NCBI GenBank assembly: GCA_024195265.1
Contig: JAJLRJ010000006.1
Span: forward strand, 1 to 64,000
Direction of reading: 5' to 3'
Length of the DNA: 64,000 nt
Source: Dendrophyllia cribrosa
Lineage: Eukaryota; Cnidaria; Anthozoa; Scleractinia; Dendrophylliidae
Shown here: positions 44,941 to 52,462 of the stretch, one piece after another
Layout: every line of letters starts with the position of its first letter
Numbering within the stretch: position 1 is the stretch's first letter
Notes under the pieces: generated by a model
Databases searched by the model: none
What the model saw: the letters and a program-made list of their open reading frames with translations, nothing else
Told to the model about the DNA's origin: nothing
Translations under genes and position numbers: made by a program

Positions 44941-46044
44941 AATATTGACAGAATTAAAAAATATGCTGATTCAGAATATGATAGCTATAAAATTGTCAAA
45001 GCAGTTACTGAATCAAAAAATGAAATAAAAAATAAGGAAGGAGGGCGTGATATTGTAATGAGTGATTATTTTAAGACATTACGAGAGCCATTGATTGAAA
45101 AACAGAAAAAAACAGATGAGAAACAGGATCAACTAATTGAACAACTACGGGGAAATCAATTAGCTTTAACAAAGGGATTTCAGAATATAATTGAATCGAA
45201 TAAAGACATAATAACATTACAACATGAGCTACCCCAAATAGATTACCAACCAGAACAAAAATCAAGAAATGATCCGACATATTTTAATATTGATAACCGA
45301 TTTAATAAAGATGATAAAATTGTTTTAAACAAAAACAATTTGACAATGCCCTCACAATTATTATCATTGTCTCCCCAAAAATTATTGGAAGAAAAGAAAA
45401 AATCTGCCGAATTAGCAATGGACTTGGGCAGAAATAAAAAGGGCAAGAGTGGAGAAGTTAAGGCGGAATATACTAATGAAATAAGCGTTCTTCGAAAATA
45501 TAGGGATACGATCTCAGACGTATTAAAGTCGTTTGAGTATAGACAAAAAGGTGAGGGTATTCGAATATATAAACAACCAAAAAGAAATGCTTTCAAAATA
45601 AATGGTAATCAATATGGTGGCCTTCTTATTGATGTCTCAAAATTGATGAATGAAATGAAGCTGAATGCATATCATGGTGGTAAATTGGTTTATGAAGCTG
45701 ATGCTGATAAATCACTCATAAATATGCTAACTAAAAGATATAATCCCAAAACAAACTACAGTCTGAATGCTGTAAAGATTTTTAACGATCTTAATATGCT
45801 CAGTAATATTGGACCACACAAATCATCTGGTAAGTCCAGAATGATTGGATCAAGTGTTATGTATTATCAAGATCCAAAGCAATTGGCTGATCGCATGAAA
45901 ATAATAATTGGTTCAATGGTAGCTGGAAACAATAGTCCAGTGTTGCGAAATGACTTATCACAAATCAATGATGAATTAATGAAAATAGGGGCTATTGACA
46001 GAACAATGCATGAGAAATTATACAATAAATATATAAGCATATAA
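44938..46044 (+). CDS. Coiled-coil core/scaffold-type protein (368 aa)
   Basis: Residues ~45-90 are a heptad-like charged helix (IEKQKKTDEKQDQLIEQLRG). A Lys-rich middle and a helical C-terminal third follow, with RKQ/KNAF segments (FKINGNQYGGLLID, SALMNxx-like helices) ending MHEKLYNKYISI. No enzyme motif. Position directly upstream of the penton in both elements, and divergent from the ATPase, suggests an internal virion or scaffolding protein. The chosen ATG follows TATATA; an earlier in-frame ATG lies inside the inverted-repeat promoter and is rejected. Confidence 0.5.
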   Translation: MNIDRIKKYADSEYDSYKIVKAVTESKNEIKNKEGGRDIVMSDYFKTLREPLIEKQKKTDEKQDQLIEQLRGNQLALTKGFQNIIESNKDIITLQHELPQIDYQPEQKSRNDPTYFNIDNRFNKDDKIVLNKNNLTMPSQLLSLSPQKLLEEKKKSAELAMDLGRNKKGKSGEVKAEYTNEISVLRKYRDTISDVLKSFEYRQKGEGIRIYKQPKRNAFKINGNQYGGLLIDVSKLMNEMKLNAYHGGKLVYEADADKSLINMLTKRYNPKTNYSLNAVKIFNDLNMLSNIGPHKSSGKSRMIGSSVMYYQDPKQLADRMKIIIGSMVAGNNSPVLRNDLSQINDELMKIGAIDRTMHEKLYNKYISI

Positions 46045-46048
46045 TATA

Positions 46049-46810
46049 ATGGATGTAAATAGAGTTTTAGTTTTCAAATCAATAGATGCTAAAAAACAAA
46101 ACCAAAATAATAAACCAGGTAATTTCACTATAAAGTTCATTCCTGAATTAATTTTAGATGACAACAAACAATACTATATAGCATTAGATCATCTCAGTAT
46201 GACTGCAAGTTGGCATAACATACGACCAGAATATTATAACAACCAATTAAAGATCTCAAAAAACAAAGGCACTTCTTGGCAAACAATAACATTCCCACCA
46301 GGTATTTATGACTATGATGATATAAATCAATATATTCACAATGAAATTGGAAAACTCATGCAAAAGGAGACTTATGGAATTGATATATTATTTGACCTTA
46401 CAACATATAAGGTTTTCATAAAGTTGGATGAAAACTATTGGATTGATTTCAAGAATAGCGGAAACTTTGCAGATTTACTGGGTTTCGATAAAACAGGGAT
46501 ATTGAAAGTGAGTTCTTATGGACCCCAATTTCCTAATATCAGCAACAGTATTGATAACTTATACATAAGAACTTCTCTACTAAGTAATTCAATCGTTTCA
46601 GGAAGGTTATCAGACGTGCTTTTTACCTTCTCAACGAATACAAAAACAAGATCTCTACCATTTGAAATACAACCAATGAATTATCTTTGGAATAAAATAA
46701 ATACAAAAGTACTATCTGAAGTTACTTTTTATATCACAGACGACGAAAACAGGGAGGTTGACTTAAATGGAATTGATATATCTTTAACCGTTGTGATAAA
46801 AGAAGCTTAA
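46049..46810 (+). CDS. Penton-like minor capsid protein (253 aa, single jelly-roll type)
   Basis: Predominantly strand-like sequence with NNKPGNFTIKF near the N-terminus, FPPGIYDYDDINQYI in the middle, LLGFDKTG, FTFSTNTKTRSLPFEIQP, and FYITDDENREVDLNG near the end. This conserved order is that of the small capsid protein found next to the major capsid gene in adintovirus-like elements; by analogy it forms the pentameric vertices. The start follows ATATAATATA, 4 bp after the previous stop. The broken homologue is at 32,649-33,843. Confidence 0.6.
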   Translation: MDVNRVLVFKSIDAKKQNQNNKPGNFTIKFIPELILDDNKQYYIALDHLSMTASWHNIRPEYYNNQLKISKNKGTSWQTITFPPGIYDYDDINQYIHNEIGKLMQKETYGIDILFDLTTYKVFIKLDENYWIDFKNSGNFADLLGFDKTGILKVSSYGPQFPNISNSIDNLYIRTSLLSNSIVSGRLSDVLFTFSTNTKTRSLPFEIQPMNYLWNKINTKVLSEVTFYITDDENREVDLNGIDISLTVVIKEA

Positions 46811-46832
46811 TTTATATACACTCACTATATAG

Positions 46833-47204
46833 ATGGAACGAAGAGAAAGAGATCCAGATACTGGAGATTACATTATTCAAGGTGAAGGAATATTTGATGT
46901 TTTCAAAAATGTTGGAAGTAAGATAGCTTCAAAACTTGCAAGCAAAACAGCTAAACAACTTGCTAAAAAGGGTGCTGAAAAGTTGATAGAAAAGGGGTCG
47001 GAAAAAATAGGTGAAAAAACAGGTCAGCTTATTGGTGACAAAATTTACAATAAATTTAGTGATAAAACAAACGAGCCAAAAATAACGAATGAAACAAAAG
47101 GTGATGAAATAATCAAACTTTTACAAAAAGAAAATGAGCAACAGGCTCAAGATACTGACAAATATCAATATATTAAAGATGTTTATAATGATTTACTATT
47201 ATAA
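46833..47204 (+). CDS. pVI-like minor virion protein (123 aa)
   Basis: A short acidic leader (MERRERDPDTGDYIIQGEG) is followed by a long Lys/Ala/Gly amphipathic helix region (ASKLASKTAKQLAKKGAEKL). I15-Q-G-E18 | G19 fits the adenain cleavage rule (M/I/L)-x-G-x|G, so the leader is probably removed during maturation to release the amphipathic helix. That is how adenovirus pVI works, though homology to pVI is not demonstrated. Located between penton and major capsid genes. The start directly follows TATATAG. Confidence 0.5.
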   Translation: MERRERDPDTGDYIIQGEGIFDVFKNVGSKIASKLASKTAKQLAKKGAEKLIEKGSEKIGEKTGQLIGDKIYNKFSDKTNEPKITNETKGDEIIKLLQKENEQQAQDTDKYQYIKDVYNDLLL

Positions 47205-47232
47205 TGATTTTTTATCTAAACTAATAATATAT

Positions 47233-48543
47233 ATGAACGGAAATTTTCGAAGTCCAGAATTTGTTAAAAGATATGAATATGCATATTATGATTTACAAAT
47301 ACCTTTGAATGCTAATATTGGGGCAAATAATCGACAAACAAAAGATAATTACATGTTTGTAATAGATAATAGCTCAGAGGCTAACCCAATAGACTGGTAT
47401 AATGCATATATTGAAGTCAATTTCAAGCTTCTTCAGTTAGATCAAGATCAAGATGGAGCTGGTATCGGCGCCGGAGTGGGAAATGGAAATTTATTTTGTA
47501 CAACAACAAACGGTAACACCTTCATCAGAGAAATACAAGTTGAATGTAATGGTATAAGTGTATATAACAACACAAAAGCCAATGAATCATCGAATGTTCT
47601 ATCACTTTTAAAATACACTAAAGAATATGCCAATACAGTTGCTAAAGACAATTTCTTTTATTTAGATACTTCGACTGGAACATCTGAACCAAGAACAGCT
47701 CAAGCATTGTACAACCAAGGATTCGCGACGCGAAAAATTCTTACAGACGCAGGCAGTGAGAACAAAATATCTATCCCATTGAATATATATTCGTATTTTG
47801 CCGCATTCAAAAAGAATCTTCATCCAAATATAAAAATGAACATTTTAATCCGATTGGAAAATGATAACAATATTATATTTCGTAGCAATGCTGCTCCTGA
47901 TTCAAAAGTTTTGATGACTAAATTCAGATTATGGTGCCCTAAACTTATTTTCAATGGTAGTGGTATGCGTCAATATCTGGAAAACTATCTGAAACCAAAA
48001 ACTTGGATATACTTGAGAGAGCATTATGAAATAAATCAAACTGCGGCTGTGAGTTCATTTTTCAGAATTAGTACAGGTATAAGAAGACCAAGACATGTTT
48101 TTCTATGGGTGAATCCAACAGCTTCATATAATAATCAAGAAGCTAATATATTTACATTCAAGACATTCAGTATAGGTGCAAATAACAGAGTTTTCAGTAA
48201 AGCTCAGCTTGAAATGAATAATAGCATATATTATCCTCAACTTGAATTGTCAGCTAATGAAGAGAGTAGATTATACAGAACACTTATGAGCTATAGTTCT
48301 GCTTACAATGACTTTCTTAGTGGGTCATTAATTGATAGAAGTAATTTCAGAAATTTGTTTGGAATGATTTATTTCGACCTAAGAAATCAAGAGGAAGACA
48401 CAAAAGATTCTGTTGTATCATTAACTTTCCGATATGAACTCAACGGAGCAAATGCAACTAACTATACTTTGAATGCTCTTGTTCTTCATGAAAAAGAGAT
48501 CGAATTATACACAAGCAGTGGTAAACTACTTATTAAAGCATAA
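47233..48543 (+). CDS. Major capsid protein, hexon-like double jelly-roll (436 aa)
   Basis: Length and strand-rich composition fit a double jelly-roll major capsid protein. Conserved blocks shared with the broken copy at 34,233-37,457 include FRSPEFVKRY, the DWYNAY(I/F)EVxF segment, NKISIPLNIYSYFAAF, KFRLWCPKL, and HVFLWV, then VVSLTFRYEL near the C-terminus. It forms the hexon-like trimers of the capsid. The start at MNGNFRSPE is preferred because it follows AATATATA directly; an ATG 99 bases upstream would overlap the pVI-like gene. The last codon is 89 bp from the next gene. Confidence 0.8.
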   Translation: MNGNFRSPEFVKRYEYAYYDLQIPLNANIGANNRQTKDNYMFVIDNSSEANPIDWYNAYIEVNFKLLQLDQDQDGAGIGAGVGNGNLFCTTTNGNTFIREIQVECNGISVYNNTKANESSNVLSLLKYTKEYANTVAKDNFFYLDTSTGTSEPRTAQALYNQGFATRKILTDAGSENKISIPLNIYSYFAAFKKNLHPNIKMNILIRLENDNNIIFRSNAAPDSKVLMTKFRLWCPKLIFNGSGMRQYLENYLKPKTWIYLREHYEINQTAAVSSFFRISTGIRRPRHVFLWVNPTASYNNQEANIFTFKTFSIGANNRVFSKAQLEMNNSIYYPQLELSANEESRLYRTLMSYSSAYNDFLSGSLIDRSNFRNLFGMIYFDLRNQEEDTKDSVVSLTFRYELNGANATNYTLNALVLHEKEIELYTSSGKLLIKA

Positions 48544-48632
48544 ATTAATTATGTTGTTACAATATTTATAGTTTTTCAATTAAACATGTTTTGTAATTAT
48601 CAAAATTATATAACATATATTATATACAAAAT

Positions 48633-49469
48633 ATGACAACTTATTATGAATATGGTGTGAAATTATCTCAAGGACAAAAACAAAAATTAGCAAAAGCATA
48701 TGAAACAAATTCACCAATAACAATTCGATTAGCTAAAAATGAGTTGATGGGAAGCGATGGACTGAATTTAACTAAAACACAGATAAATAAAATCAAAAAA
48801 GCGATAAAAAATGGAGTTGGTGTAGATATCAAGATTTCAAAAACACAGATTAGAAAATCAGTTAAATATGGCGGTTCTTTATGGTCTAGTTTAATTTCAC
48901 TTGGGACAAAAATGCTTCCAATGGCCACCAAATTAGCATCAAAAGCGGTACCAGCTTTAGCTACTGGGGCTTTATCTGCTCTCGGATCTTTGGGAATAGA
49001 TAAAATTTTTGGAAAAGGTATTCAATCTGGTGGTTTCTTAATACCAGATTCAAAAATACAGCAATTGATTAAGTATAAACACCTTTTAACTAAAAAACAA
49101 AAACAAGACATTTTAGCTGCTATTCAAAATGGAGGACAAGTATTCATTCAACCATCACAAAAGCAAAGAGGTGGTTTTTTGGGGACGCTCCTAGCATCTA
49201 TTGGTATTCCAATGTTGTTGAATGCATTAACAGGAAAGGGTTTAAATGTACCAAAAAAGAAAGCATCTGGATTAACAGTTTCACCTAAACCTGGAATGAT
49301 GATGCCTTATTATCCGCCACCATTTTATGGAAACTGGCCCTCAAATACTATAGGTATGGGAGCAAAAAAAAAAGTCAAAACAAAAACAAAAAAGGGAGAG
49401 GGCCTATTACTAGGCAAAAACAGTCCCTTTACAAAGTTAGGAATACCAATTCTAGGAGATATCCTGTAA
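48633..49469 (+). CDS. Minor virion protein (278 aa), probable precursor cleaved by adenain
   Basis: Residues 1-75 are Lys/Thr/Ile-rich with paired TKTQI / SKTQI helices. 80-130 are hydrophobic and Gly/Ala-rich (LASKAVPALATGALSALGSL), a likely membrane-active or core-forming segment. 150-205 repeat the pattern (GGFLGTLLASIG). The tail is basic and ends LGKNSPFTKLGIPILGDIL. Sites matching (M/I/L)-x-G-x|G are I125-F-G-K|G129 and L199-T-G-K|G203. The family is familiar to me from cnidarian genomes but has no established function. The next gene (protease) is open in the -1 frame across its 3' end. Start preceded by TATATTATATAC. Confidence 0.55.
   Translation: MTTYYEYGVKLSQGQKQKLAKAYETNSPITIRLAKNELMGSDGLNLTKTQINKIKKAIKNGVGVDIKISKTQIRKSVKYGGSLWSSLISLGTKMLPMATKLASKAVPALATGALSALGSLGIDKIFGKGIQSGGFLIPDSKIQQLIKYKHLLTKKQKQDILAAIQNGGQVFIQPSQKQRGGFLGTLLASIGIPMLLNALTGKGLNVPKKKASGLTVSPKPGMMMPYYPPPFYGNWPSNTIGMGAKKKVKTKTKKGEGLLLGKNSPFTKLGIPILGDIL
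49388..49394 (+). promoter_or_regulatory. Candidate -1 frameshift heptamer A-AAA-AAG (virion protein to protease)
   Basis: The heptamer is in phase with the 278-residue frame (X XXY YYZ). Seven bases downstream is the hairpin GCCTA-TTAC-TAGGC (49,402-49,415). A -1 slip enters the protease frame, which is open from here through 49,930. The element is A-rich, so a chance run cannot be excluded. Confidence 0.5.
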
Positions 49470-49930
49470 AACCAAAGTTCAGAGATATTCCTCTTTCAAA
49501 TATCGATTTATTAAAATGGATTAAATATTTAAAAATAACCAATTTTAATGGTATTTATTCGAGAGATAGTTTGGATCATATCCACAAAATAGGATCTTGT
49601 ATCATTAATCTTGATGATAAAATAGGTCCTGGTACACATTGGGTAGCACATTATAATAATATGAATGATAAGACTATATATTACTTTGATAGTTTTTCGT
49701 TACCTCCACCACAGAAATTGGTTGATTATGCTAAAAAATTGAAATTGAAGTTTATATACAATTATGGTTATCCTATCCAGGATATCAAATCAGTTAGATG
49801 TGGATATTATTGTTTATATTTTTTGGATAACATTTATAAAAAATCATTTTATGATTGTATAAAAGTATTCAAATTAAATAACCAACAGTATAATGAACGA
49901 TTTATTGAAAACTATTTCAAAAATATCTAA
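49388..49930 (+). CDS. Adenain-type maturation protease, no AUG, in -1 frame of the preceding gene
   Basis: Cysteine protease of the adenovirus endopeptidase type, which trims virion precursors. Catalytic residues appear in the right order: His in GTHWVA (codon at 49,637), Asp in YYFDSFS (~49,688), Gln in YPIQD (~49,778) and Cys in RCGYYC (~49,799). The N-terminal part (IPLSNIDLLKWIKYLKI, FNGIYSRDSL) lies in the same frame upstream of any ATG. No ATG, TTG or GTG occurs in this frame before 49,571 (TTG), which is too late for a complete fold. It overlaps the 278-residue gene in the -1 frame and has no TATATA motif of its own. Expression by -1 frameshifting, or from a lost or near-cognate start (ATT in GAT-ATT-CCT, ~49,487), is inferred. 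Confidence 0.75.
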   Translation, partial: KKGRGPITRQKQSLYKVRNTNSRRYPVKPKFRDIPLSNIDLLKWIKYLKITNFNGIYSRDSLDHIHKIGSCIINLDDKIGPGTHWVAHYNNMNDKTIYYFDSFSLPPPQKLVDYAKKLKLKFIYNYGYPIQDIKSVRCGYYCLYFLDNIYKKSFYDCIKVFKLNNQQYNERFIENYFKNI

Positions 49931-49943
49931 TTATATTATATAA

Positions 49944-50108
49944 ATGGTAAAAAGTTATTGTGTAAAACAGAAGAAGCAAACAGAATCTGTACCAGGTACT
50001 GAAAAATATGTTAAAACTAAAAATAATCGTCTTATGTTAAAATCTCAATGTAGTGAATGTGGGGCTACTAAGACACGTTTTGTATCCAATAAAAAAAAAT
50101 TAAACTAA
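49944..50108 (+). CDS. Zinc-ribbon microprotein (54 aa), DUF5679-like
   Basis: Starts MVKSYCVKQKKQTESVPG, ends LKSQCSECGATKTRFVSN plus a Lys tail. The pattern YC-x-(V/K)...KNNRLMLKSxCxxCG-x-K-T-R-F matches the tiny DUF5679-type proteins of large DNA viruses and adintoviruses as I remember them. Of the usual four cysteines, the second is replaced by Gln (C6-V-K-Q9), so the zinc site may be incomplete. The start directly follows TATATAA, making this the probable first cistron for the phospholipase gene that follows 14 bp later. Confidence 0.6.
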   Translation: MVKSYCVKQKKQTESVPGTEKYVKTKNNRLMLKSQCSECGATKTRFVSNKKKLN

Positions 50109-50122
50109 ATAGCCAGTCAGAG

Positions 50123-50740
50123 ATGGCTGGCGGATTTTTAGATATTACTGGTTCTCATACTCTTGGTGAAATTGCAGCTAAAAGTGCTTTAAAAGGTTTG
50201 TATAATTTAGGTAGAATCGGAGCATCAAAAGCAATCAAATCTGATTTTGCAAAACAAAAGATTAAAGGAATGGCTGATAAATATTTGGATCAAGCATTAG
50301 ATAGTTTTACTGGTGATATAAGCCGAAAACTGGACCCTCTTCATGGTGGTGCTGTTGATATTCATAAGGCTATCGGTAAATTACCAAAACCTAAAGGCGG
50401 TTGGACATTACCCGGTCATAAATATACTGGGCCTTATAATGATTTAGAGAGTCAAGTGAAATATGACCCAACAACTGGCCAAATATTAGAAATATATGAC
50501 CAACCTACAGGAAGAACGGATGCCATTGCCATGCAGCACGATGTTGATTATAGTGTTTGTAAAGACGACAGAAAGTGCAAGAATAGAGCAGACAGAAAAA
50601 TGGTCAAAGCTTTAGATGAAGTACCATATGATGAGAGACAATGGGGTCATTGGTTGGCTAGAAACACGATTGATATAAAACAGAAATTAGGCCTTGGTGT
50701 TAAACAAAAAAGGAAGCCAAAAAACGGAAAGCGGCGTTGA
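50123..50740 (+). CDS. Parvovirus-type phospholipase A2 virion protein (205 aa)
   Basis: Residues 99-107 (HKYTGPYND) fit the calcium-binding loop of the parvovirus VP1-type PLA2, and 138-143 (QHDVDY) contain the catalytic His-Asp pair; C146 and C152 follow. Such enzymes breach endosomal membranes during entry. A helical N-terminal half precedes the domain, and L73-H-G-G76 | A fits the adenain rule (M/I/L)-x-G-G|x. The C-terminus is a basic tail. Unlike its neighbours it has no TATATA box, so it is probably translated from the mRNA of the preceding microprotein. Its last codons overlap the integrase frame and contain an in-phase A-AAA-AAC heptamer. Confidence 0.75.
   Translation: MAGGFLDITGSHTLGEIAAKSALKGLYNLGRIGASKAIKSDFAKQKIKGMADKYLDQALDSFTGDISRKLDPLHGGAVDIHKAIGKLPKPKGGWTLPGHKYTGPYNDLESQVKYDPTTGQILEIYDQPTGRTDAIAMQHDVDYSVCKDDRKCKNRADRKMVKALDEVPYDERQWGHWLARNTIDIKQKLGLGVKQKRKPKNGKRR
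50719..50725 (+). promoter_or_regulatory. Candidate -1 frameshift heptamer A-AAA-AAC (phospholipase to integrase)
   Basis: In phase with the phospholipase frame (cca-aaa-aac). A hairpin starts 6 bases downstream: CGGC-GTTGAG (50,732-50,741) pairs with CTCAAC (50,756-50,761) and, after a 5-base bulge, GCCG (50,767-50,770). The -1 frame is exactly the integrase frame. A-AAA-AAC is a classical eukaryotic slippery sequence. Confidence 0.55.
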
Positions 50741-51684
50741 GTAAAAATGATTGGGCTCAACAATTAGCCGATGAATTACATAAGCCAATCAAACGAAAAT
50801 TTAAAACAAGAAGAGTTATTGTTAATGGAATAGATGATATTTGGAGCGCTGACCTTGTAGAAATGCAGAAGTTTTCAAAATGGAATAAAGGATATAGATA
50901 TTTATTAAATATCATTGATGTGTTTTCGAAATTTGCTTGGAGCATTCCTATTAAAAATAAAACAGGTAATACAATTACTGAATCATTTGATGATGTTATT
51001 AAAAAATCCAAACGGAAACCTAAATTTATTTGGGTAGACCAAGGGTCTGAATTCTATAATAAAACTTTCAAAGACTGGCTAAAGAAAAATAATATTGAGA
51101 TGTATTCTACTTTCAATGAAGGTAAAGCTGTTGTTATTGAGAGATTTAACAGCACATTAAAATCTAAAATGTGGAAACAATTTACAGCTCAAAATACAAC
51201 ACAATATTTAGACATGTTACCAAAACTATTAAATGAATACAACAGTACAAAGCATTCAGGTATTAAAATGAAACCTATTGAAGCATCTATGAAAAAGAAT
51301 GAAGGAACTGTTTATTTCAATCTATATGATACGGAACTATTATCATATAAACCAAAATTTAAAGTTGGTGATAAGGTTAGAATTTCAAAGTATAAACGGA
51401 ATGTGTTCGACAAGGGTTATACACCAAACTGGACTGAAGAAGTGTTTACAGTCGATAAGATACAATACACAAACCCTATTACATATAAGTTAAAGGATCT
51501 TAATAATGAATCAATAGAAGGGTCATTTTATGAACCTGAATTACAATTAGCAAAACAGGATGTATTCAGAATTGGTAAAGTCATTAGGAGGGATTACAAG
51601 AAAAAACAAGCTTTGGTATCATGGTCTGGTTATCCAAAAGAATTTAATTCATGGATACCGTTAAAAGATGTCAAAAATATATAA
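50737..51684 (+). CDS. DDE integrase with C-terminal chromodomain, no AUG start
   Basis: Retroviral-type integrase used by Polintons to insert into the host genome. Counting from the TTG at 50,737: catalytic D39 (WSADLVEM), D101 (WVDQGSEF) and E135 (VIERFNS). An SH3-like region follows at ~195-250 (FKVGDKVRI) and a chromodomain at ~277-315 (VSWSGYPKEFNSW), which probably guides target choice. The first ATG (M43) lies after D39 and would give a dead product, so initiation must be upstream. The frame is open back to 50,704 with no ATG. TTG at 50,737 overlaps the phospholipase stop (TTGA), where an ATGA overlap would be expected. Either a near-cognate or mutated start, or -1 frameshifting at 50,719-50,725, is needed. 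Confidence 0.85.
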   Translation: MSKNDWAQQLADELHKPIKRKFKTRRVIVNGIDDIWSADLVEMQKFSKWNKGYRYLLNIIDVFSKFAWSIPIKNKTGNTITESFDDVIKKSKRKPKFIWVDQGSEFYNKTFKDWLKKNNIEMYSTFNEGKAVVIERFNSTLKSKMWKQFTAQNTTQYLDMLPKLLNEYNSTKHSGIKMKPIEASMKKNEGTVYFNLYDTELLSYKPKFKVGDKVRISKYKRNVFDKGYTPNWTEEVFTVDKIQYTNPITYKLKDLNNESIEGSFYEPELQLAKQDVFRIGKVIRRDYKKKQALVSWSGYPKEFNSWIPLKDVKNI

Positions 51685-51698
51685 TGTTTATATATATC

Positions 51699-52007
51699 AT
51701 GAGTGGTATTAAGAAATATATTGAAAAAATAAATGTTCAAATTAATGAATATGAAGATGAATCAGACAATCTTCGTGATAAAATATACGATAATGAGCGT
51801 AGATTGGATATGTTACAATATAAAAAGAAATTATTGAAACTTTATCATAAAAAAATACATGAAATGGATGAAGATATAACATTGAAACAGTTATTGTATA
51901 TTATCTGCAATGAGATAGAAAACAATAAATACGATGAGGAATGTAATGTGTTGAAACAAACAAAAGTTGATAATATAGCTGAATTGAAAACTGAAATGAA
52001 TATCTGA
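51699..52007 (+). CDS. Small coiled-coil protein (102 aa), function unknown
   Basis: Almost wholly helical and charged, with heptad-like spacing (IKKYIEKINVQINEYEDESD, LRDKIYDNERRLDMLQYKKK). No enzyme motif. The ATG chosen follows TATATATATC by a base; the same frame is open 48 bases upstream but that part overlaps the integrase. It lies in the plus-strand block between integrase and DNA-binding protein, so a role in replication or early functions is possible but unproven. Confidence 0.5.
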   Translation: MSGIKKYIEKINVQINEYEDESDNLRDKIYDNERRLDMLQYKKKLLKLYHKKIHEMDEDITLKQLLYIICNEIENNKYDEECNVLKQTKVDNIAELKTEMNI

Positions 52008-52020
52008 ATATAGTTTAAAA

Positions 52021-52065
52021 GATTCATAACTGGATCATTTGAATTCTCAACCATATTTAAACGCA
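52021..52065 (+). promoter_or_regulatory. Upstream element copy 1 (before AT-hook gene)
   Basis: A 45-bp sequence (GATTCATAACTGGATCATTT...ACGCA) recurs at 52,373-52,417 with ~85% identity, upstream of the polymerase. Both are preceded by TATAGTTTAA and followed by TATA-type boxes. It is a likely shared promoter element for replication genes. Confidence 0.55.
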
Positions 52066-52098
52066 TATAAAGATAAAATAATATATAGTAATAATATA

Positions 52099-52347
52099 AT
52101 GGAAAAAGAAGTAATAATAAAAAGAGGTAGGGGGCGACCGCCTATATACCAAACCCAAGAATCCAAAAAAGAAGCTATTAAAAGATCCAAAACTCGTTAT
52201 ATGTTAAATAAAGAGTGGTATTGCCGTGCATGTAATAACAATATCAACTACTCACTTGCTGGAAAATTCTGTCATTTGAAAACTAATAAACATATGGATA
52301 ATATTAATAGGCAGATCCGCGAATTCATTCATTTAAACACACAATAA
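52099..52347 (+). CDS. AT-hook and C2H2 zinc-finger DNA-binding protein (82 aa)
   Basis: KRGRGRPPIY at residues 8-17 is an AT-hook core (RGRP). C42-R-A-C45 with H59 and H65 (CRAC-x13-H-x5-H) forms a C2H2-type finger. The two together make a minor-groove plus zinc-finger DNA-binding protein, perhaps a regulator or terminus-binding factor of this A/T-rich genome (inference). The start is taken at the ATG following AATATA, since the upstream in-frame ATG overlaps the repeated promoter element. Confidence 0.6.
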   Translation: MEKEVIIKRGRGRPPIYQTQESKKEAIKRSKTRYMLNKEWYCRACNNNINYSLAGKFCHLKTNKHMDNINRQIREFIHLNTQ

Positions 52348-52372
52348 AAACTAAGAAATATATAGTTTAATG

Positions 52373-52417
52373 GATCCATGATTGGATCACTTAAATTCTC
52401 AACCATACTTAAACGCA
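52373..52417 (+). promoter_or_regulatory. Upstream element copy 2 (before polymerase gene)
   Basis: GATCCATGATTGGATCACTT...ACGCA matches the element at 52,021-52,065. It lies ~45 bp before the polymerase start, which is itself preceded by AGTATATAAA. Confidence 0.55.
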
Positions 52418-52462
52418 CCAACTGAATACATATAAAGAATTATCTATACTATAGTATATAAA

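Noticed and set aside
49388..50740. Sequencing or assembly indels in A-runs as the cause of the two -1 overlaps
   Set aside because: Not fully excluded, but both upstream genes end in plausible native C-termini in the 0 frame, so one missing base would not explain both frames being sensible. Retained as an alternative in the findings.
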